In this document: positions 48,733-62,900 of the stretch, piece by piece
Position numbering within the stretch: the first letter of the stretch is position 1
Layout of the letters: every line of letters begins with the position of its first letter
Source: Pleurodeles waltl
Lineage: Eukaryota > Chordata > Amphibia > Caudata > Salamandridae
Assembly: GCF_031143425.1 (NCBI RefSeq)
Contig: NC_090438.1
Coordinates: forward strand, 771,663,138 to 771,727,137
Length of the DNA stretch: 64,000 nucleotides
Reading direction: 5' to 3'
Program-made: the position numbers and the translations under genes
The notes under the pieces: model-generated
Seen by the model: only the letters and a program-made list of their open reading frames with translations
What the model was told of the DNA's origin: nothing
Database searches by the model: none

Positions 48733-51700
48733 CTGCTGAGAGCACTTTCACTGAGTGCCTTTCACTGCCCCTGGTCACTGTGTTCTTACTCGTGTCTCTG
48801 TTTGTGATTTTCTCTCCGTACCCCCCTCTGCTCTTTTCCTCCATGTTGCTCTGTGCTCTTTTGCCGTTGTCCCTCTGTTTTGTGGCTTTTTCCCTGTGCT
48901 CACTCTGCACTTTCCCTCCGTGTTTGCGTTGTGCTCTTTTGCTGTTGTCTCCCTCTTTTGTGGCTTTTTCTCCAAGCCCATTCTGCTCTTTTCCTCTGTT
49001 GCTCTACCTTAGTACTGGGTAGCAGTTTTTTGCTCTCTTGTACTTTTATCTTTGTTCTCGCTGCTCTCTCTCTGCATTGCTCCCACTACCTTCCTGCTCT
49101 TTTTTCCCACCCGCCACCAGCCCACCCACGACCCCCCAATGCCACTCCCACCCCCGGACCTACTTAATGGCGGCTGCAGCAAAACCCCATTGAGAAGGTC
49201 CTTGGGCCATCTGCCCCCTCGCCATTCGTCTTGTTCTTTAGTCAAAGGTTCTGCCTTTAAGTTAAAAAAAAGCCCATCGCATTTTAGTCACCCGGACCTT
49301 GAACTCTTAGTCCCTTTTTAGTGTTTATACACAAAACAATAGTGTGCTGTGCCATTCTGGTCGACATTATACTAAATGCTATTAACGCGCAAAAAGTAGT
49401 TAGAAATACCTTATCCAAATATATTCATCAAAGAAGAGCATGATTGTTGTACAAATCAGTATGACAAAATTTACACATCCTAATTTTCCCACTGTGTCTA
49501 TTTGCAATACATATACTTTTTCTCATTGCATTGTGGTTTTTGTAGTCTATTTTCCATTGATATACTAACTACAAGGGAATTTTCTATTGTGGATTACCAT
49601 AACTATTAATTTGTATATTAATGTAAACATGTGATTCACGCGTGAGCACATGTCATAATTAAAAGATATATGAGTGATTATTGGTATTAGTACCATATTG
49701 CTATTATGTATAAATATCAATCATTATGTGTACCTCATAATTCTACGTCTTCCTCTTAATTGACCATGTGCTACAATTTATACATTTATTGAAACTCCTG
49801 TGCCTCACAGTTAACAATAACAACAGTTAACCTAATAGTTCTCTATCACCACGATTTTGTAACTCCTTATTCTGGTATGTCCACCTATTTTATTTAATAG
49901 TAAAACATAACCTGGCAGGGGCGCCAGTTGTAGTTACCTTAGTGCATGAGTCCTGCGGACACCCCTGGGCCCCAAGGACCAGCATCTCCCTGCGGCAAGA
50001 TAGTACAAAATAATAGTGGGTCCTGCAGACCCCCCAGGCCCTATGGACCACCTCCTCCCTGTGGCCAAATAGAAAGAAGCCATACATGGCCCTGGGGACA
50101 GCCACCCCCTTAGGGCAGGCTCCTGCTACCTCCTGAGGTGCCCACCCTCGGGAGGCAGCTGTTTCCCTTTGTATGGCAGAAGCTGACATCTTCCACCAAG
50201 CAAAAGCAAACACTCCACTTTCAGCAAGTGGAAGATTTAAAAATGCTCCCTTTTACTGAAAGTGGAGTTTTTTTTATCTCTTTGCCTGCTGCTACCTGTG
50301 CAGCCCTCCTAAACATAAATTTAATGGTCCAAATGGTAGTGTAGCCCAGTCAGAGAATCAATGTTGTCAAAATTCCATCAGTTTGAAGTCAAGCGTAAAG
50401 TCTTTCCAGCATTATTTTCGAATAGGTTTAATTTATTTATAATATCAAAACTTGAATGTCGTAACGTTCCACATGAAAGATCTTGAAGCAAAAGATACAT
50501 TCTTGGTGGGACTTCCATTTTTCAATTAAAGCAGTCAGTCGAAATAGTAAGGTTATGGAGTAAAGTCTTTTTCTATTGGGTACGGCGTTTTAGTCCAGCA
50601 CAATTTTGAAGTGAAAGTTATATTTAATGGTGCCTCTTTTAGGCTCCAAACCCCTTCCCCTGTGCATGGTGAGGTGTGTGGAGCTTAAAGGGGATTGCCT
50701 GCAGGGCCTGGCCGTAGGCCAAGCCCTGTGGCCAATTCCTGTTTCGCACAGTCAAAGGCACTGCATGGCAGGGGTTTTGTGTGGGTATAAGTGGTTGTCC
50801 GCCCTGTGGACAACCACTGCTGCGTATGGCCAAAGGCCGTGCGCGTTGTGGTGTTCGGTGGTCATAGGGGGTTGGCTGCAGGGTTATAGGTTTTTTTAAC
50901 ATCAAATACTTTTATTCTCCCACCTGATATTGTGTTTCAACCATCACTGTCTTGATCACATGACCAGGGCAGCCATTACAAACACATCATATAGTAGTGT
51001 CACAATCTATGTTACAGTGGACAGTGAAAACACACTGATTAAAAAGTAATGCAAAGCAAGAAGTAAAAAAGGAAGGTGAAAAAAGGGAGGTATCCCATTA
51101 GCAATTGATCAAACAAACCTCTGCCTTATAGCGCCACTAATAATGTGGAAATTGAACATCATACAAAGTAATACTTCCATAGAATCCTTACAACCATGTA
51201 CAGGCTCAAAATAGCCATTCTCAGATAAGGCTAGGTCATATTGCATATATCTGAAGTAGCAAATTTACACGTTACAATGTAATAAAACCTGATTACATCG
51301 TGTGTATCTGAAGTGGCAGTAAAACAGTACACTAATATCGATTCGTTGAGATGGATCAAATGTCATCTTGTCTAAAGCAAAGTGTATCCATGAGTAATCC
51401 AAAACTACAGAAAAAAGGAAAGAAAGGGTGTGGGGCAGAGGTTCAAATTTCAATTAGATAGCATACCAATTAAACAAATAAAGATGGAAAATTAAGAATC
51501 AAACTCTAATAACATAGCTAAATACTTGAATAAATCATCATCAGATCCGGAAGTGTTCAATTTCACAGAATTACTCAGGGTGCACATACAGCTCTTCATC
51601 CATAAACATCAAAGAACCCATCTCCATAGTCAACTTTGATTCCTTTCTCTGGAGTGTCATCACTCTACCCCCCCTTGGGTTTTTAGGTATTCATTCAATG

Positions 51701-52480
51701 GCACCAAAGTTTGCTTGCTTCCAATTCCCCTCGTGTAAAATTAAAGTGCTTTGCTGTGCTATATCTGTGATCATTAATGGTTGTAGCACACCAATGTCCT
51801 AGGATCCGTTTTTTCACAGTGAAGATGGTGAATCCTATATACCATTTCTTACAAGGTCAGATAATACCATTTACTCCAAAATCTGTTTTGCAGGTGAACA
51901 GCTTAGTTATTTTCCACCTTTTAACGTCCATGATTTAGGGTAATCTCCTGTATATATACTGGCTATAGTTACATGCTTGACATTGGCCGTAGCATCTAAA
52001 GCCAGATCCTTGCTGTAGCCAAGTCCCTGATTTGGGTGCCAGATCCCTGTGGACCAACAAATACCACAAATACATGTTTCTCTGAGACAAGAGAGTCATG
52101 GATGTGTCCAGACTCTCTCCTTAAAAATGTGATCACCCCAAGGTATTTCCCATCTGCTCCTCAAAAGTTGTTTATGTTGTTTGGTGATGAATTGAACAGG
52201 TTCATGCTTGTCACTAAATTTACTAGTGGATTTGAAAAGTGTCTGTTCTCCGTTCATCATATCTGCTCCAATACCTGCTTTTCTCAATGCCTTGTGGGTT
52301 ACCCTCTCTTTCTCAATTTCTTAATCATCTGGGATTTGGTCCACTGATATTCTTCCTCTTTAGTACAGTTTCTCTTAGCTTGAAGGAATTCACTATAAGG
52401 AGAAGGTCCTTTGGCCAGCCCCCCTCTGTTCTGGTTGCTCCCCACCAGTCTCCAGAGTCCTCCTCTGCTCTTCACAACCC
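48733..52480 (+). repeat. Monomer 14, chimaera B to A (copy of M11)
   Basis: Shares M11's B to A junction, here between 49463 and 49555, and its rare variants such as GACCCCCCAATGCC near 49131, AGTTGTAGTTACC near 49926 and GGACCAGCATC near 49976. It is 1 bp longer than M11 because of an inserted A in TTTTAACGTCC near 51923. Confidence 0.92.
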
Positions 52481-55400
52481 CTGCTGAGAGCACTTTCACT
52501 GAGTGCCTTTCACTGCCCCTGGTCACTGCGTTCTTACTTGTGTCTCTGTTTGTGATTTTCTCTCCGTACCCCCCTCTGCTCTTTTCCTCCATGTTGCTCT
52601 GTGCTCTTTTGCCGTTGTCCCTCTGTTTTCTGGCTTTTTCCCTGTGCTCACTCTGCACTTTCCCTCCGTGTTTGCGTTGTGCTCTTTTGCTGTTGTCTCC
52701 CTCTTTTGTGGCTTTTTCTCCAAGCCCATTCTGCTCTTTTCCTCTGTTGCTCTACCTTAGTACTGGGTAGCAGTTTTTTGCTCTCTTGTACTTTTATCTT
52801 TGTTCTCGCTGCTCTCTCTCTGCATTGCTCCCACTACCTTCCTGCTCTTTTTTCCCCACCCGCCACCAGCCCACCCACGACCACCCAATGCCACTCCCAC
52901 CCCCGGACCTACTTAATGGCGGCTGCAGCAAAACCCCATTGAGAAGGTCCTTGGGCCATCTGCCCCCTCGCCATTCGTCTTGTTTTTTAGTCAAAGGTTC
53001 TGCCTTTAAGTTAAAAAAACGCCCATTGCATTTTAGTCACCCGGACCTTGAACTCTTAGTCCCTTTTTAGTGTTTATACACAAAACAAAAGTGTGCTGTG
53101 CCATTCTGCTCGACATTGTACTAAATGCTATTAACGCGCAAAAAGTAGTTAGAAATACCTTATCCAAATATATTCATCAAAGAAGAGCATGATTGTTGTA
53201 CAAATCAGTATGACAAAATTTACACATCCTAATTTTCCCACTGTGTCTATTTGCAATACATATACTTTTTCTCATTGCATTGTGGTATTTGTAGTCTATT
53301 TTCTATTGATATACTAACGACAAGGGAATTTTCTATTATGGATTACCATAACTATTAATTTGTATATTAATGTAAACACGTGATTCACGCGTGAGCACAT
53401 GTCATAATTAAAAGATATATGATTGATTATTGGTATTAGTACCCTATTACTATTATGTATAAATATCAATCATTATGTGTACCTCATAATTCTACGTCTT
53501 CCTCTTAAGTGACCATGTGCTACAATTTATACATTTATTGAAACTCCTGTGCCTCACAGTTAACAATAACAACAGTTAACCTAACAGTTCTCTATCACCA
53601 CGATTTTGCAATTCCTTATTCTGGTATGTCCACCTATTTTATTTAATAGTAAAACATAACCTGGCAGGGGCGCAAATTATAGTTACCTTAGCGCATGTGT
53701 CCTGCGGACACCCCTGTCCCCAAAGGACCACCATCTCCCTGTGGCAAGATAGTACAAAATAATAGTGGGTCCTGCAGACCCCCCCATGCCCTATGCACCA
53801 CCTCCTCCCTGTGGCCAAATCGAAAGAAGCCATACATGGCCCTGGGGACAGCCACTCCCTTAGGGCAGGATCCTGCTACCTCCTGAGGTGCCCACCCTCG
53901 GGAGGCAGCTGTTTCCCTTTGTATGGCAGAAGCTGACATCTTCCACCAAGCAAAAGCAAACGCTCCACTTTCAGCAAGTGGGAGATTTAAAAATGCTCCC
54001 TTTTACTGAAAGTGGAGGGTTTTTTGTTATCTCTTTGCCTGCTGCTACCTGTGCAGCCCCCCTAAACATATATTTAATGGTCCAAACGGTAGTGTAGCCC
54101 ACTCAGAGAATCAATGTTGTCAAAATTCCATCAGTTTGAAGTCAAGCGTAAAGTCTTTCCAGCATTATTTTCGAATAGGTTTCATTTATTTATAATATCA
54201 AAACTTGAATGTCGGAGCGTTCCACATGAAAGTTCTTGAAGCAAAAGATACATTCTTGGTGGGACTTCCATTTTTCAATTAATGCAGTCAGTCAAAATAG
54301 TACGGTTATGGAGTAAAGTCTTTTCTATTCGGTGCGGCGTTTTAGTCCAGCGCCATTTTGAAGTGAAAGTTATATTTAATGGTGCCTCTTTTAGGCTCCA
54401 AACCCCTTCCCCTGTGCATGGTGCAGTGTGTGGAGCTTAAAGGGGGTTGACTGCAGAGCCTGGCCATAGGCCAAGCCCTGTGGCCAATTCCTGCTTCGCA
54501 CAGTCAAAGGCACTGCATGGCAGGGGTATTGTGTGGGTATAAGTGGTTGTCCGCCCTGTGGACAAACTCCGCTGCGTATGGCAAAAGGCTATGCGCGTTG
54601 TGGAGTTCGGTGGTCATACGGGGTTGGCTGCAGGGTTATAGTTTTTTTTTAACATCAAATACTTTTATTCTCCCACCTGATATTGTGTTTCAACCATCAC
54701 TGTCTTGAACACATGACCAGGGCAGCCATTACAAACACATTATATAGTAGTGTCACAATCTACGTTACAGTGGACAGTGAAAACACACTGATTAAAAAGT
54801 AATGCAAAGTAAGAAGTAAAAAAGAAAGGTGAAAAAAGGGAGGTATCCCATTAGCAATTGATCAAACAAACCTCTGCCTTATACCACCACTAATAATGTG
54901 GAAATTGAACTTCATACAAAGAAATACTTCCATAGAATCCTTACACCCATGTACAGGTTCAAAATGGCCATTCTCAGATAAGGCTAGGTCATATTGCATA
55001 TATCTGAAGTAGCAAATTTACATGTTACAACGTTATAAAACCTGATTACATCGTGTGTATCTGAAGTGGCAGTAAAACAGTACACTAATATCGATTCGTT
55101 GAGATGGATCAAATGTCACATTGTCTAAAGCAAAGAGTAATCCAAAACTACAGAAAAAATGAAAGAAAGGGTGTGGGGCAGAGGTTCAAATTTCAATTAG
55201 ATAGCATACCAATTAAACAAATAAAGATGGAAAATTAAGAATCAAACTCTAATAACATAGATAAATACATGTATAAATCATAATCAGATCCGGAAGCGTT
55301 CAATTTCATAGAATTACTCAGGGTGCACATACAGCTCTTCATCCATAAACATCAAAGAACCGATCTCCGTAGTCAACTTTGATTCCTTTCTCTGGAGTGT

Positions 55401-56223
55401 CATCACTCTACCCCCCCCTCGTGTTTTTAGGTATTCATTCAATGCCACCAAAGTTTGCTTGCTTCCAATTCCCTTTGTGTAAAATTAAAGTGCTTTGCTG
55501 TGCTATATCTGTGATCATTAATGGTTATAGCACACCAATGTCCTAGGATCCGTTTTTTCACAGTGAAGATGGTGAATCCTATATACCATTTCTTACAAGG
55601 TCAGATAATACCATTTACTACAAAATCTGTTTTGCAGGTGAACAGCTTAGTTATTTTCCACCTTTTACGTCCATGATTTAGGGTAATCTCCTGTATATAT
55701 ACTGGCTATAGTTACATGCTTGACATAGGCCGTAGCATCTAAAGCCAGATCCTTGCGGTAGCCAAGTCCCTGATTTGGGTGCCAGATCCCTGTGGACCAA
55801 CAAATACCACAAATACATGTTTCTCTGAGACGAGAGAGTCATGGATATGTCCAGACTTTCTCCTTAAAAATGTGATCACCCCAAGGTATTTCCCATCTGC
55901 TCCTCAAAAGTTGTTTATGTTGTTTGGTGATGAAGTGAACAGGTTCATGCTTGTCAATAAATTTACTAGTGGATTTGAAAAGTGTCTGTTCTCCGTTCAT
56001 CATATCTGCTCCAATACCTGCTTTTCTCAATGCCTTGTGGGTTACCCTCTCTTTCTCAATTTCTTAATCATCTGGGATTTGGTCCACTGATATTCTTCCT
56101 CTTTAGTACAGTTTCTCTTAGCTTGAAGGAATTCACTATAAGGAGAAGGTCCTTCGGCCAGCCCCCCTCTGTTCTGGTTGCTCCCCACCAGTCTCCAGAG
56201 TCCTCCTCTGCTCTTCACCACCC
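52481..56223 (+). repeat. Monomer 15, subtype B, 10-bp deletion (shortest, 3743 bp)
   Basis: Matches M12 to about 53.4 kb, then diverges (TTCTACGTCT, CTTAAGTGACC, CAGACCCCCCCATGCC), closer to M2. A 10-bp deletion at 55135/55136 removes TGTATCCATG from a segment present in all other copies. Confidence 0.93.
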
Positions 56224-59200
56224 CTGCTGAGAGCACTTTCACTGAGTGCCTTTCACTGCCCCTGGTCACTGCGTTCTTACTTGTGTCTCTATTTGTGATT
56301 TTCTCTCCGTACCCCCCTCTGCTCTTTTCCTCCGTGTTGCTCTATTCTCTTTTGCCATTGTCTCTCTGTTTTGTGGCTTTTTCCCTGCGCTCACTCTGCA
56401 CTTTCCCTCCGTTTGTGCATTATGCTCTTTTGCTGTTGTCTCCCTCTTTTGTGGCTTTTTCTCCAAGCCCATTCTGCTCTTTTCCTCTGTTGCTCTACCT
56501 TAGTGCTGGGTAGCAGTTTTTTGCTCTCTTGTACTTTTAACTTTGTTCTCGCTGCTCTCTCTCTGCATTGCTCCCACTACCTTCCTGCTCTTTTTTCCCA
56601 CCCCCCACCAGCCTGCCCACGACCACCCAATGCCACTCCCACCCCCGTACCTACATAATGGCGGCTGCAGCACAACCCCATTGAGAAGGTCCTTGGGCCA
56701 TCTGCCCCCTCGCCATTGGTCTTGTTCTTTAGTCAAAGGTTGTGCCTTTAAGTTAAAAATACGCCCATCGCATTTCAGTCACCCGGACTTTGAACTCTTA
56801 GTCCCTTTTTAGTGTTTATACACAAAACAAAAGTGTGCTGTGCCATTCTGCTCGACATTGTACTAAGTGCTATTAACGCTCAAAAAGTAGTTAGAAATAC
56901 CTTATCCAAATATATTCATCAAAGAAGAGCATGATTGTTGTACAAATCAGTATGACAAAATTTACACACCCTAATTTTCCCACTGTGTCTATTTGCAATA
57001 CATATACTTTTTCTCATTGCATTGTGGTATTTGTAGTCTATTTTCTATTGATATACTAACGACAAGGGAATTTTCTATTGTGGATTACCATAACTATTAA
57101 TTTGTATATTAATGTAAACATGTGATTCACGCGTGAGCACATGTCATAATTAAAAGATATATGATTGATTATTGGTATTAGTACCCTATTACTATTATGT
57201 ATAAATATCAATCATTATGTGTACCTCATAATTCTACGTCTTCCTCTTAATTGACCATGTGCTACAATTTATACATTTATTGAAACTCCTGTGCCTCACA
57301 GTTAACAATAACAACAGTTAACCTAATAGTTCTCTATCACCACGATTTTGCAATTCCTTATTCTGGTATGTCCACCTATTTTATTTAATAGTAAAACATA
57401 ACCTGGCAGGGGCGCAAATTATAGTTACCTTAGCGCATGTGTCCTGCGGACACCCCTGGCCCCCAAGGACCACCATCTTCCTGCAGCAAGATAGTACAAA
57501 ATAATAGTGGGTCCTGCAGACCCCCCCATGCCCTATGGACCACCTCCTCCCTGTGGCCAAATCGAAAGAAGCCATACATGGCCATGGGGACAGCCACTCC
57601 CTTAGGGCAGGATCCTGCTACCTCCTGAGGTGCCCACCCTCGGGAGGCAGCTGTTTCCCTTTGTATGGCAGAAGCTGATATCTTCCACCAAGCAAAAGCA
57701 AACACTCCACTTTCAGCAAGTGGGAGATTTAAAAATGCTCCCTTTTACTGAAAGTGGAGGGTTTTTTATGATCTCTTTGCCTGCTGCTACCTGTGCAGCC
57801 CCCTAAACATATATTTAATGGTCCAAATGGTAGTGTAGCCCACTCAGAGAATCAATGTTGTCAAAATTCCATCAGTTTGAAGTCAGGCGTAAAGTCTTTC
57901 CAGCATTATTTTCGAATAGGTTTCATTTATTTATAATATCAAAACTTGAATGTCGTAGCGTTCCACATGAAAGTTCTTGAAGCAAAAGATACATTCTTGG
58001 TGGGACTTCCATTTTTCAATTAATGCACTCAGTCAAAATAGTAAGGTTATGGAGTAAAGTCTTTTCTATTCGGTGCGGCGTTTTAGTCCAGCGCCATTTT
58101 GAAGTGAAAGTTATATTTAATGGTGCCTCTTTTAGGCTCCAAACCCCTTCCCCTGTGCATGGTGCAGTGTGTGGAGCTTAAAGAGGGTTGACTGCAGGGC
58201 CTGGTCATAGGCCAAGCCCTGTGGCCAATTCCTGCTTCGCACAGTCAAAGGCACTGCATGGCAGGGGTTTTGTGTGGGTATAAGTGGTTGTCCGCCCTGT
58301 GGACAAACTCCGCTGCGTATGGCCAACGGCTGTGCGCGTTGTGGGGTTCGGTGGTCATACGGGGTTGGCTGCAGGGTTATAGTTTTTTTTTAACATCAAA
58401 TACTTTTATTCTCCCACCTGATATTGTGTTTCAACCATCACTGTCTTGAACACATGACCAGGGCAGCCATTACAAACACATTATATAGTAGTGTCACAAT
58501 CTACGTTACAGTGGACAGTGAAAACACACTGATTAAAAAGTAATGCAAAGTAAGAAGTAAACAAGAAAGGTGAAAAAAGGGAGGCATCCCATTAGCAATT
58601 GATCAAACAAACCTCTGCCTTATACCACCACTAATAATGTGGAAATTGAACGTCATACATAGTAATACTTCCATAGAATCCTTACACCCATGTACAGGCT
58701 CAAAATCGCCATTCTCAGATAAGGCTAGGTCATATTGCATATATCTGAAGTAGCAAATTTATACGTTACAACGTTATAAAACCTGATTACATCGTGTGTA
58801 TCTGAAGTGGCAGTAAAACAGTACACTAATATCGATTCGTTGAGATGGATCAAATGTCACATTGTCTAAAGCAAAGTGTATCCATGAGTAATCCAAAACT
58901 ACAGAAAAAATTAAAGAAAGGGTGGGGGGCAGAGGTTCAAATTTCAATTAGATAGCATACCAATTAAACAAATAAAGATGGAAAATTAAAAATCAAACTC
59001 TAATAACATAGATAAATACATGAATAAATCATAATCAGATCCGGAAGTGTTCAATTTCACAGAATTACTCAGGGTGCACATACAGCTCTTCATCCATAAA
59101 CATCAAAGAACCCATCTCCGTAGTCAACTTTGATTCCTTTCTCTGGAGTGTTATCACTCTACCCAACCTCGGGTTTTTAGGTATTCATTCAATGCCACCA

Positions 59201-59973
59201 AAGTTTGCTTGCTTCCAATTCCCTTTGTGTAAAATTAAAGTGCTTTGCTGTGCTATATCTGTGACCATTAATGGTTATAGCACACCAATGTCCTAGGATC
59301 CGTTTTTTCACAGTGAAGATGGTGAATCCTATTTACCATTTCTTACAAGGTCAGATAATACCATTTACTCCAAAATCTGTTTTGCAGGTGAACAGCTTAG
59401 TTATTTTCCACCTTTTACGTCCATGATTTAGGGTAATCTCCTGTATATATACTGGCTATAGTTACATGCTTGACATAGGCCGTAGCATCTAAAGCCAGAT
59501 CCTTGCGGTAGCCAAGTCCCTGATTTGGGTGCCAGATCCCTGTGGACCAACAAATACAACAAATACATGTTTCTCTGAGACGAGAGAGTCATGGATGTGT
59601 CCAGACTTTCTCCTTAAAAATGTGATCACCCCAAGGTATTTCCCATCTGCTCCTCAAAAGTTGTTTATGTTGTTTGGTGATGAAGTGAACAGGTTCATGC
59701 TTGTCACTAAATTTACTAGTGGATTTGAAAAGTGTCTGTTCTCCGTTCATCATATCTGCTCCAATACCTGCTTTTCTCAATGCCTTGTGGGTTACCCTCT
59801 CTTTCGCAATTTCTTAATCATCTGGGATTTGGTCCACTGATATTCTTCCTCTTTAGTACAGTTTCTCTTAGCTTGAAGGAATTCACTATAAGGAGAAGGT
59901 CCTTTGGCCAGCCCCCCTCTGTTCTGGTTGCTCCCCACCAGTCTCCAGAGTCCTCCTCTGCTCTTCACCACCC
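56224..59973 (+). repeat. Monomer 16, subtype C
   Basis: C-type. Its 5' part resembles M3 (CCACCCCCCACCAG near 56598) with private changes such as GGTTGTGCC near 56739. From about 57.8 kb it shares M10/M13 variants (CTGGTCATAGG, GTCATACATAG, CAAATACAAC). It is therefore a mosaic of two C lineages. Confidence 0.91.
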
Positions 59974-62900
59974 CTGCTGAGAGCACTTTCACTGAGTGCC
60001 TTTCACTGCCCCTGGTCACTGCGTTCTTACTTGTGTCTCTGTTTGTGATTTTCTCTCCGTACCCCCCTCTGCTCTTTTCCTCCATGTTGCTCTGTGCTCT
60101 TTTGCCGTTGTCCCTCTGTTTTGTGGCTTTTTCCCTGTGCTCACTCTGCACTTTCCCTCCGTGTTTGCGTTGTGCTCTTTTGCTGTTGTCTCCCTCTTTT
60201 GTGGCTTTTTCTCCAAGCCCATTCTGCTCTTTTCCTCTGTTGCTCTACCTTAGTACTGGGTAGCAGTTTTTTGCTCTCTTGTACTTTTATCTTTGTTCTC
60301 GCTGCTCTCTCTCTGCATTGCTCCCACTACCTTCCTGCTCTTTTTTCCCACCCGCCACCAGCCCACCCACGACCACCCAATGCCACTCCCACCCCCGGAC
60401 CTACTTAATGGCGGCTGCAGCAAAACCCCATTGAGAAGGTCCTTGGGCCATCTGCCCCCTCGCCATTCGTCTTGTTCTTTAGTCAAAGGTTCTGCCTTTA
60501 AGTTAAAAAAACGCCCATCGCATTTTAGTCACCCGGACCTTGAACTCTTAGTCCCTTTTTAGTGTTTATACACAAAACAAAAGTGTGCTGTGCCATTCTG
60601 GTCGACATTATACTAAATGCTATTAACGCGCAAAAAGTAGTTAGAAATACCTTATCCAAATATATTCATCAAAGAATAGCATGATTGTTGTACAAATCAG
60701 TATGACAAAATTTACACATCCTAATTTTCCCACTGTGTCTATTTGCAATACATATACTTTTTCTCATTGCATTGTGGTATTTGTAGTCTATTTTCTATTG
60801 ATATACTAACGACAAGGGAATTTTCTATTATGGATTACCATAACTATTAATTTGTATATTAATGTAAACACGTGATTCACGCGTGAGCACATGTCATAAT
60901 TAAAAGATATATGATTGATTATTGGTATTAGTACCCTATTACTATTATGTATAAATATCAATCATTATGTGTACCTCATAATTCTATGTCTTCCTCTTAA
61001 TTGACCATGTGCTACAATTTATACATTTATTGAAACTCCTGTGCCTCACAGTTAACAATAACAACAGTTAACCTAATAGTTCTCTATCACCACGATTTTG
61101 CAATTCCTTATTCTGGTATGTCCACCTATTTTATTTAATAGTAAAACATAACCTGGCAGGGGCGCAAATTATAGTTACCTTAGCGCATGTGTCCTGCGGA
61201 CACCCCTGTCCCCCAAGGACCACCATCTCCCTGTGGCAAGATAGTACAAAATAATAGTGGGTCCTGCAGACCCCCCCATGCCCTATGCACCACCTCCTCC
61301 CTGTGGCCAAATCGAAAGAAGCCATACATGGCCCTGGGGACAGCCACTCCCTTAGGGCAGGATCCTGCTACCTCCTGAGGTGCCCACCCTCGGGAGGCAG
61401 CTGTTTCCCTTTGTATGGCAGAAGCTGACATCTTCCACCAAGCAAAAGCAAACGCTCCACTTTCAGCAAGTGGGAGATTTAAAAATGCTCCCTTTTACTG
61501 AAAGTGGAGGGTTTTTTGTTATCTCTTTGCCTGCTGCTACCTGTGCAGCCCCCCTAAACATATATTTAATGGTCCAAACGGTAGTGTAGCCCACTCAGAG
61601 AATCAATGTTGTCAAAATTCCATCAGTTTGAAGTCAAGCGTAAAGTCTTTCCAGCATTATTTTCGAATAGGTTTCATTTATTTATAATATCAAAACTTGA
61701 ATGTCGTAGCGTTCCACATGAAAGTTCTTGAAGCAAAAGATACATTCTTGGTGGGACTTCCATTTTTCAATTAATGCACTGAGTCAAAATAGTAAGGTTA
61801 TGGAGTAAAGTCTTTTCTATTCGGTGCGGCGTTTTAGTCCAGCGCCATTTTGAAGTGAAAGTTATATTTAATGGTGCCTCTTTTAGGCTCCAAACCCCTT
61901 CCCCTGTGCATGGTGCAGTGTGTGGAGCTTAAAGAGGGTTGACTGCAGGGCCTGGCCATAGGCCAAGCCCTGTGGCCAATTCCTGCTTCGCACAGTCAAA
62001 GGCACTGCATGGCAGGGGTTTTGTGTGGGTATAAGTGGTTGTCCGCCCTGTGGACAAACTCCGCTGCGTATGGCCAAAGGCTGTGCGCGTTGTGGGGTTC
62101 GGTGGTCATACGGGGTGGCTGCAGGGTTATAGTTTTTTTTTAACATCAAATACTTTTATTCTCCCACCTGATATTGTGTTTCAACCATCACTGTCTTGAA
62201 CACATGACCAGGGCAGCCATTACAAACACATTATATAGTAGTGTCACAATCTACTTTACAGTGGACAGTGAAAACACACTGATTAAAAAGTAATGCAAAG
62301 TAAGAAGTAAAAAAGAAAGGTGAAAAAAGGGAGGCATCCCATTAGCAATTGATCAAACAAACCTCTGCCTTATACCACCACTAATAATGTGGAAATTGAA
62401 CGTCATACAAAGTAATACTTCCATAGAATCCTTACACCCATGTACAGGCTCAAAATGGCCATTCTCAGATAAGGCTAGGTCATATTGCATATATCTGAAG
62501 TAGCAAATTTACACGTTACAACGTTATAAAACCTGATTACATCGTGTGTATCTGAAGTGGCATTAAAACAGTACACTAATATCGATTCGTTGAGATGGAT
62601 CAAATGTCACATTGTCTAAAGCAAAGTGTATCTATGAGTAATCCTAAACTACAGAAAAAATGAAAGAAAGGGTGGGGGGCAGAGGTTCAAATTTCAATTA
62701 GATAGCATACCAATTAAACAAATAAAGATGGAAAATTAAAAATCAAACTCTAATAACATAGATAAATACATGAATAAATCATAATCAGATCCGGAAGTGT
62801 TCAATTTCACAGAATTACTCAGGGTGCACATACAGCTCTTCATCCATAAACATCAAAGAACCCATCTCCGTAGTCAACTTTGATTCCTTTCTCTGGAGTG

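Larger units (their letters stand above)
30800..53400 (+). repeat. Recent tandem duplication of an 11.25-kb trimer
   Basis: About 30.8-42.1 kb and 42.1-53.4 kb are near-identical at 11249-11250 bp spacing (M9 3' part/M12 3' part, M10/M13, M11/M14, M12 5' part/M15 5' part). They share rare variants, frameshifting indels and the same chimaeric junction. Only a few private differences are visible by eye (34724, 40972, 42155, 51923). Edges are approximate. Confidence 0.8.
48733..59973 (+). repeat. Higher-order unit 6: trimer (b/A)-B-C
   Basis: This unit is 11241 bp: M14 (b/A), M15 (B), M16 (C). M14 matches M11 almost completely. M15 matches M12 only to about 53.4 kb, then follows a different B lineage closer to M2. 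The first half of M16 differs from M10 and M13, while its second half shares their rare variants. Confidence 0.76.
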
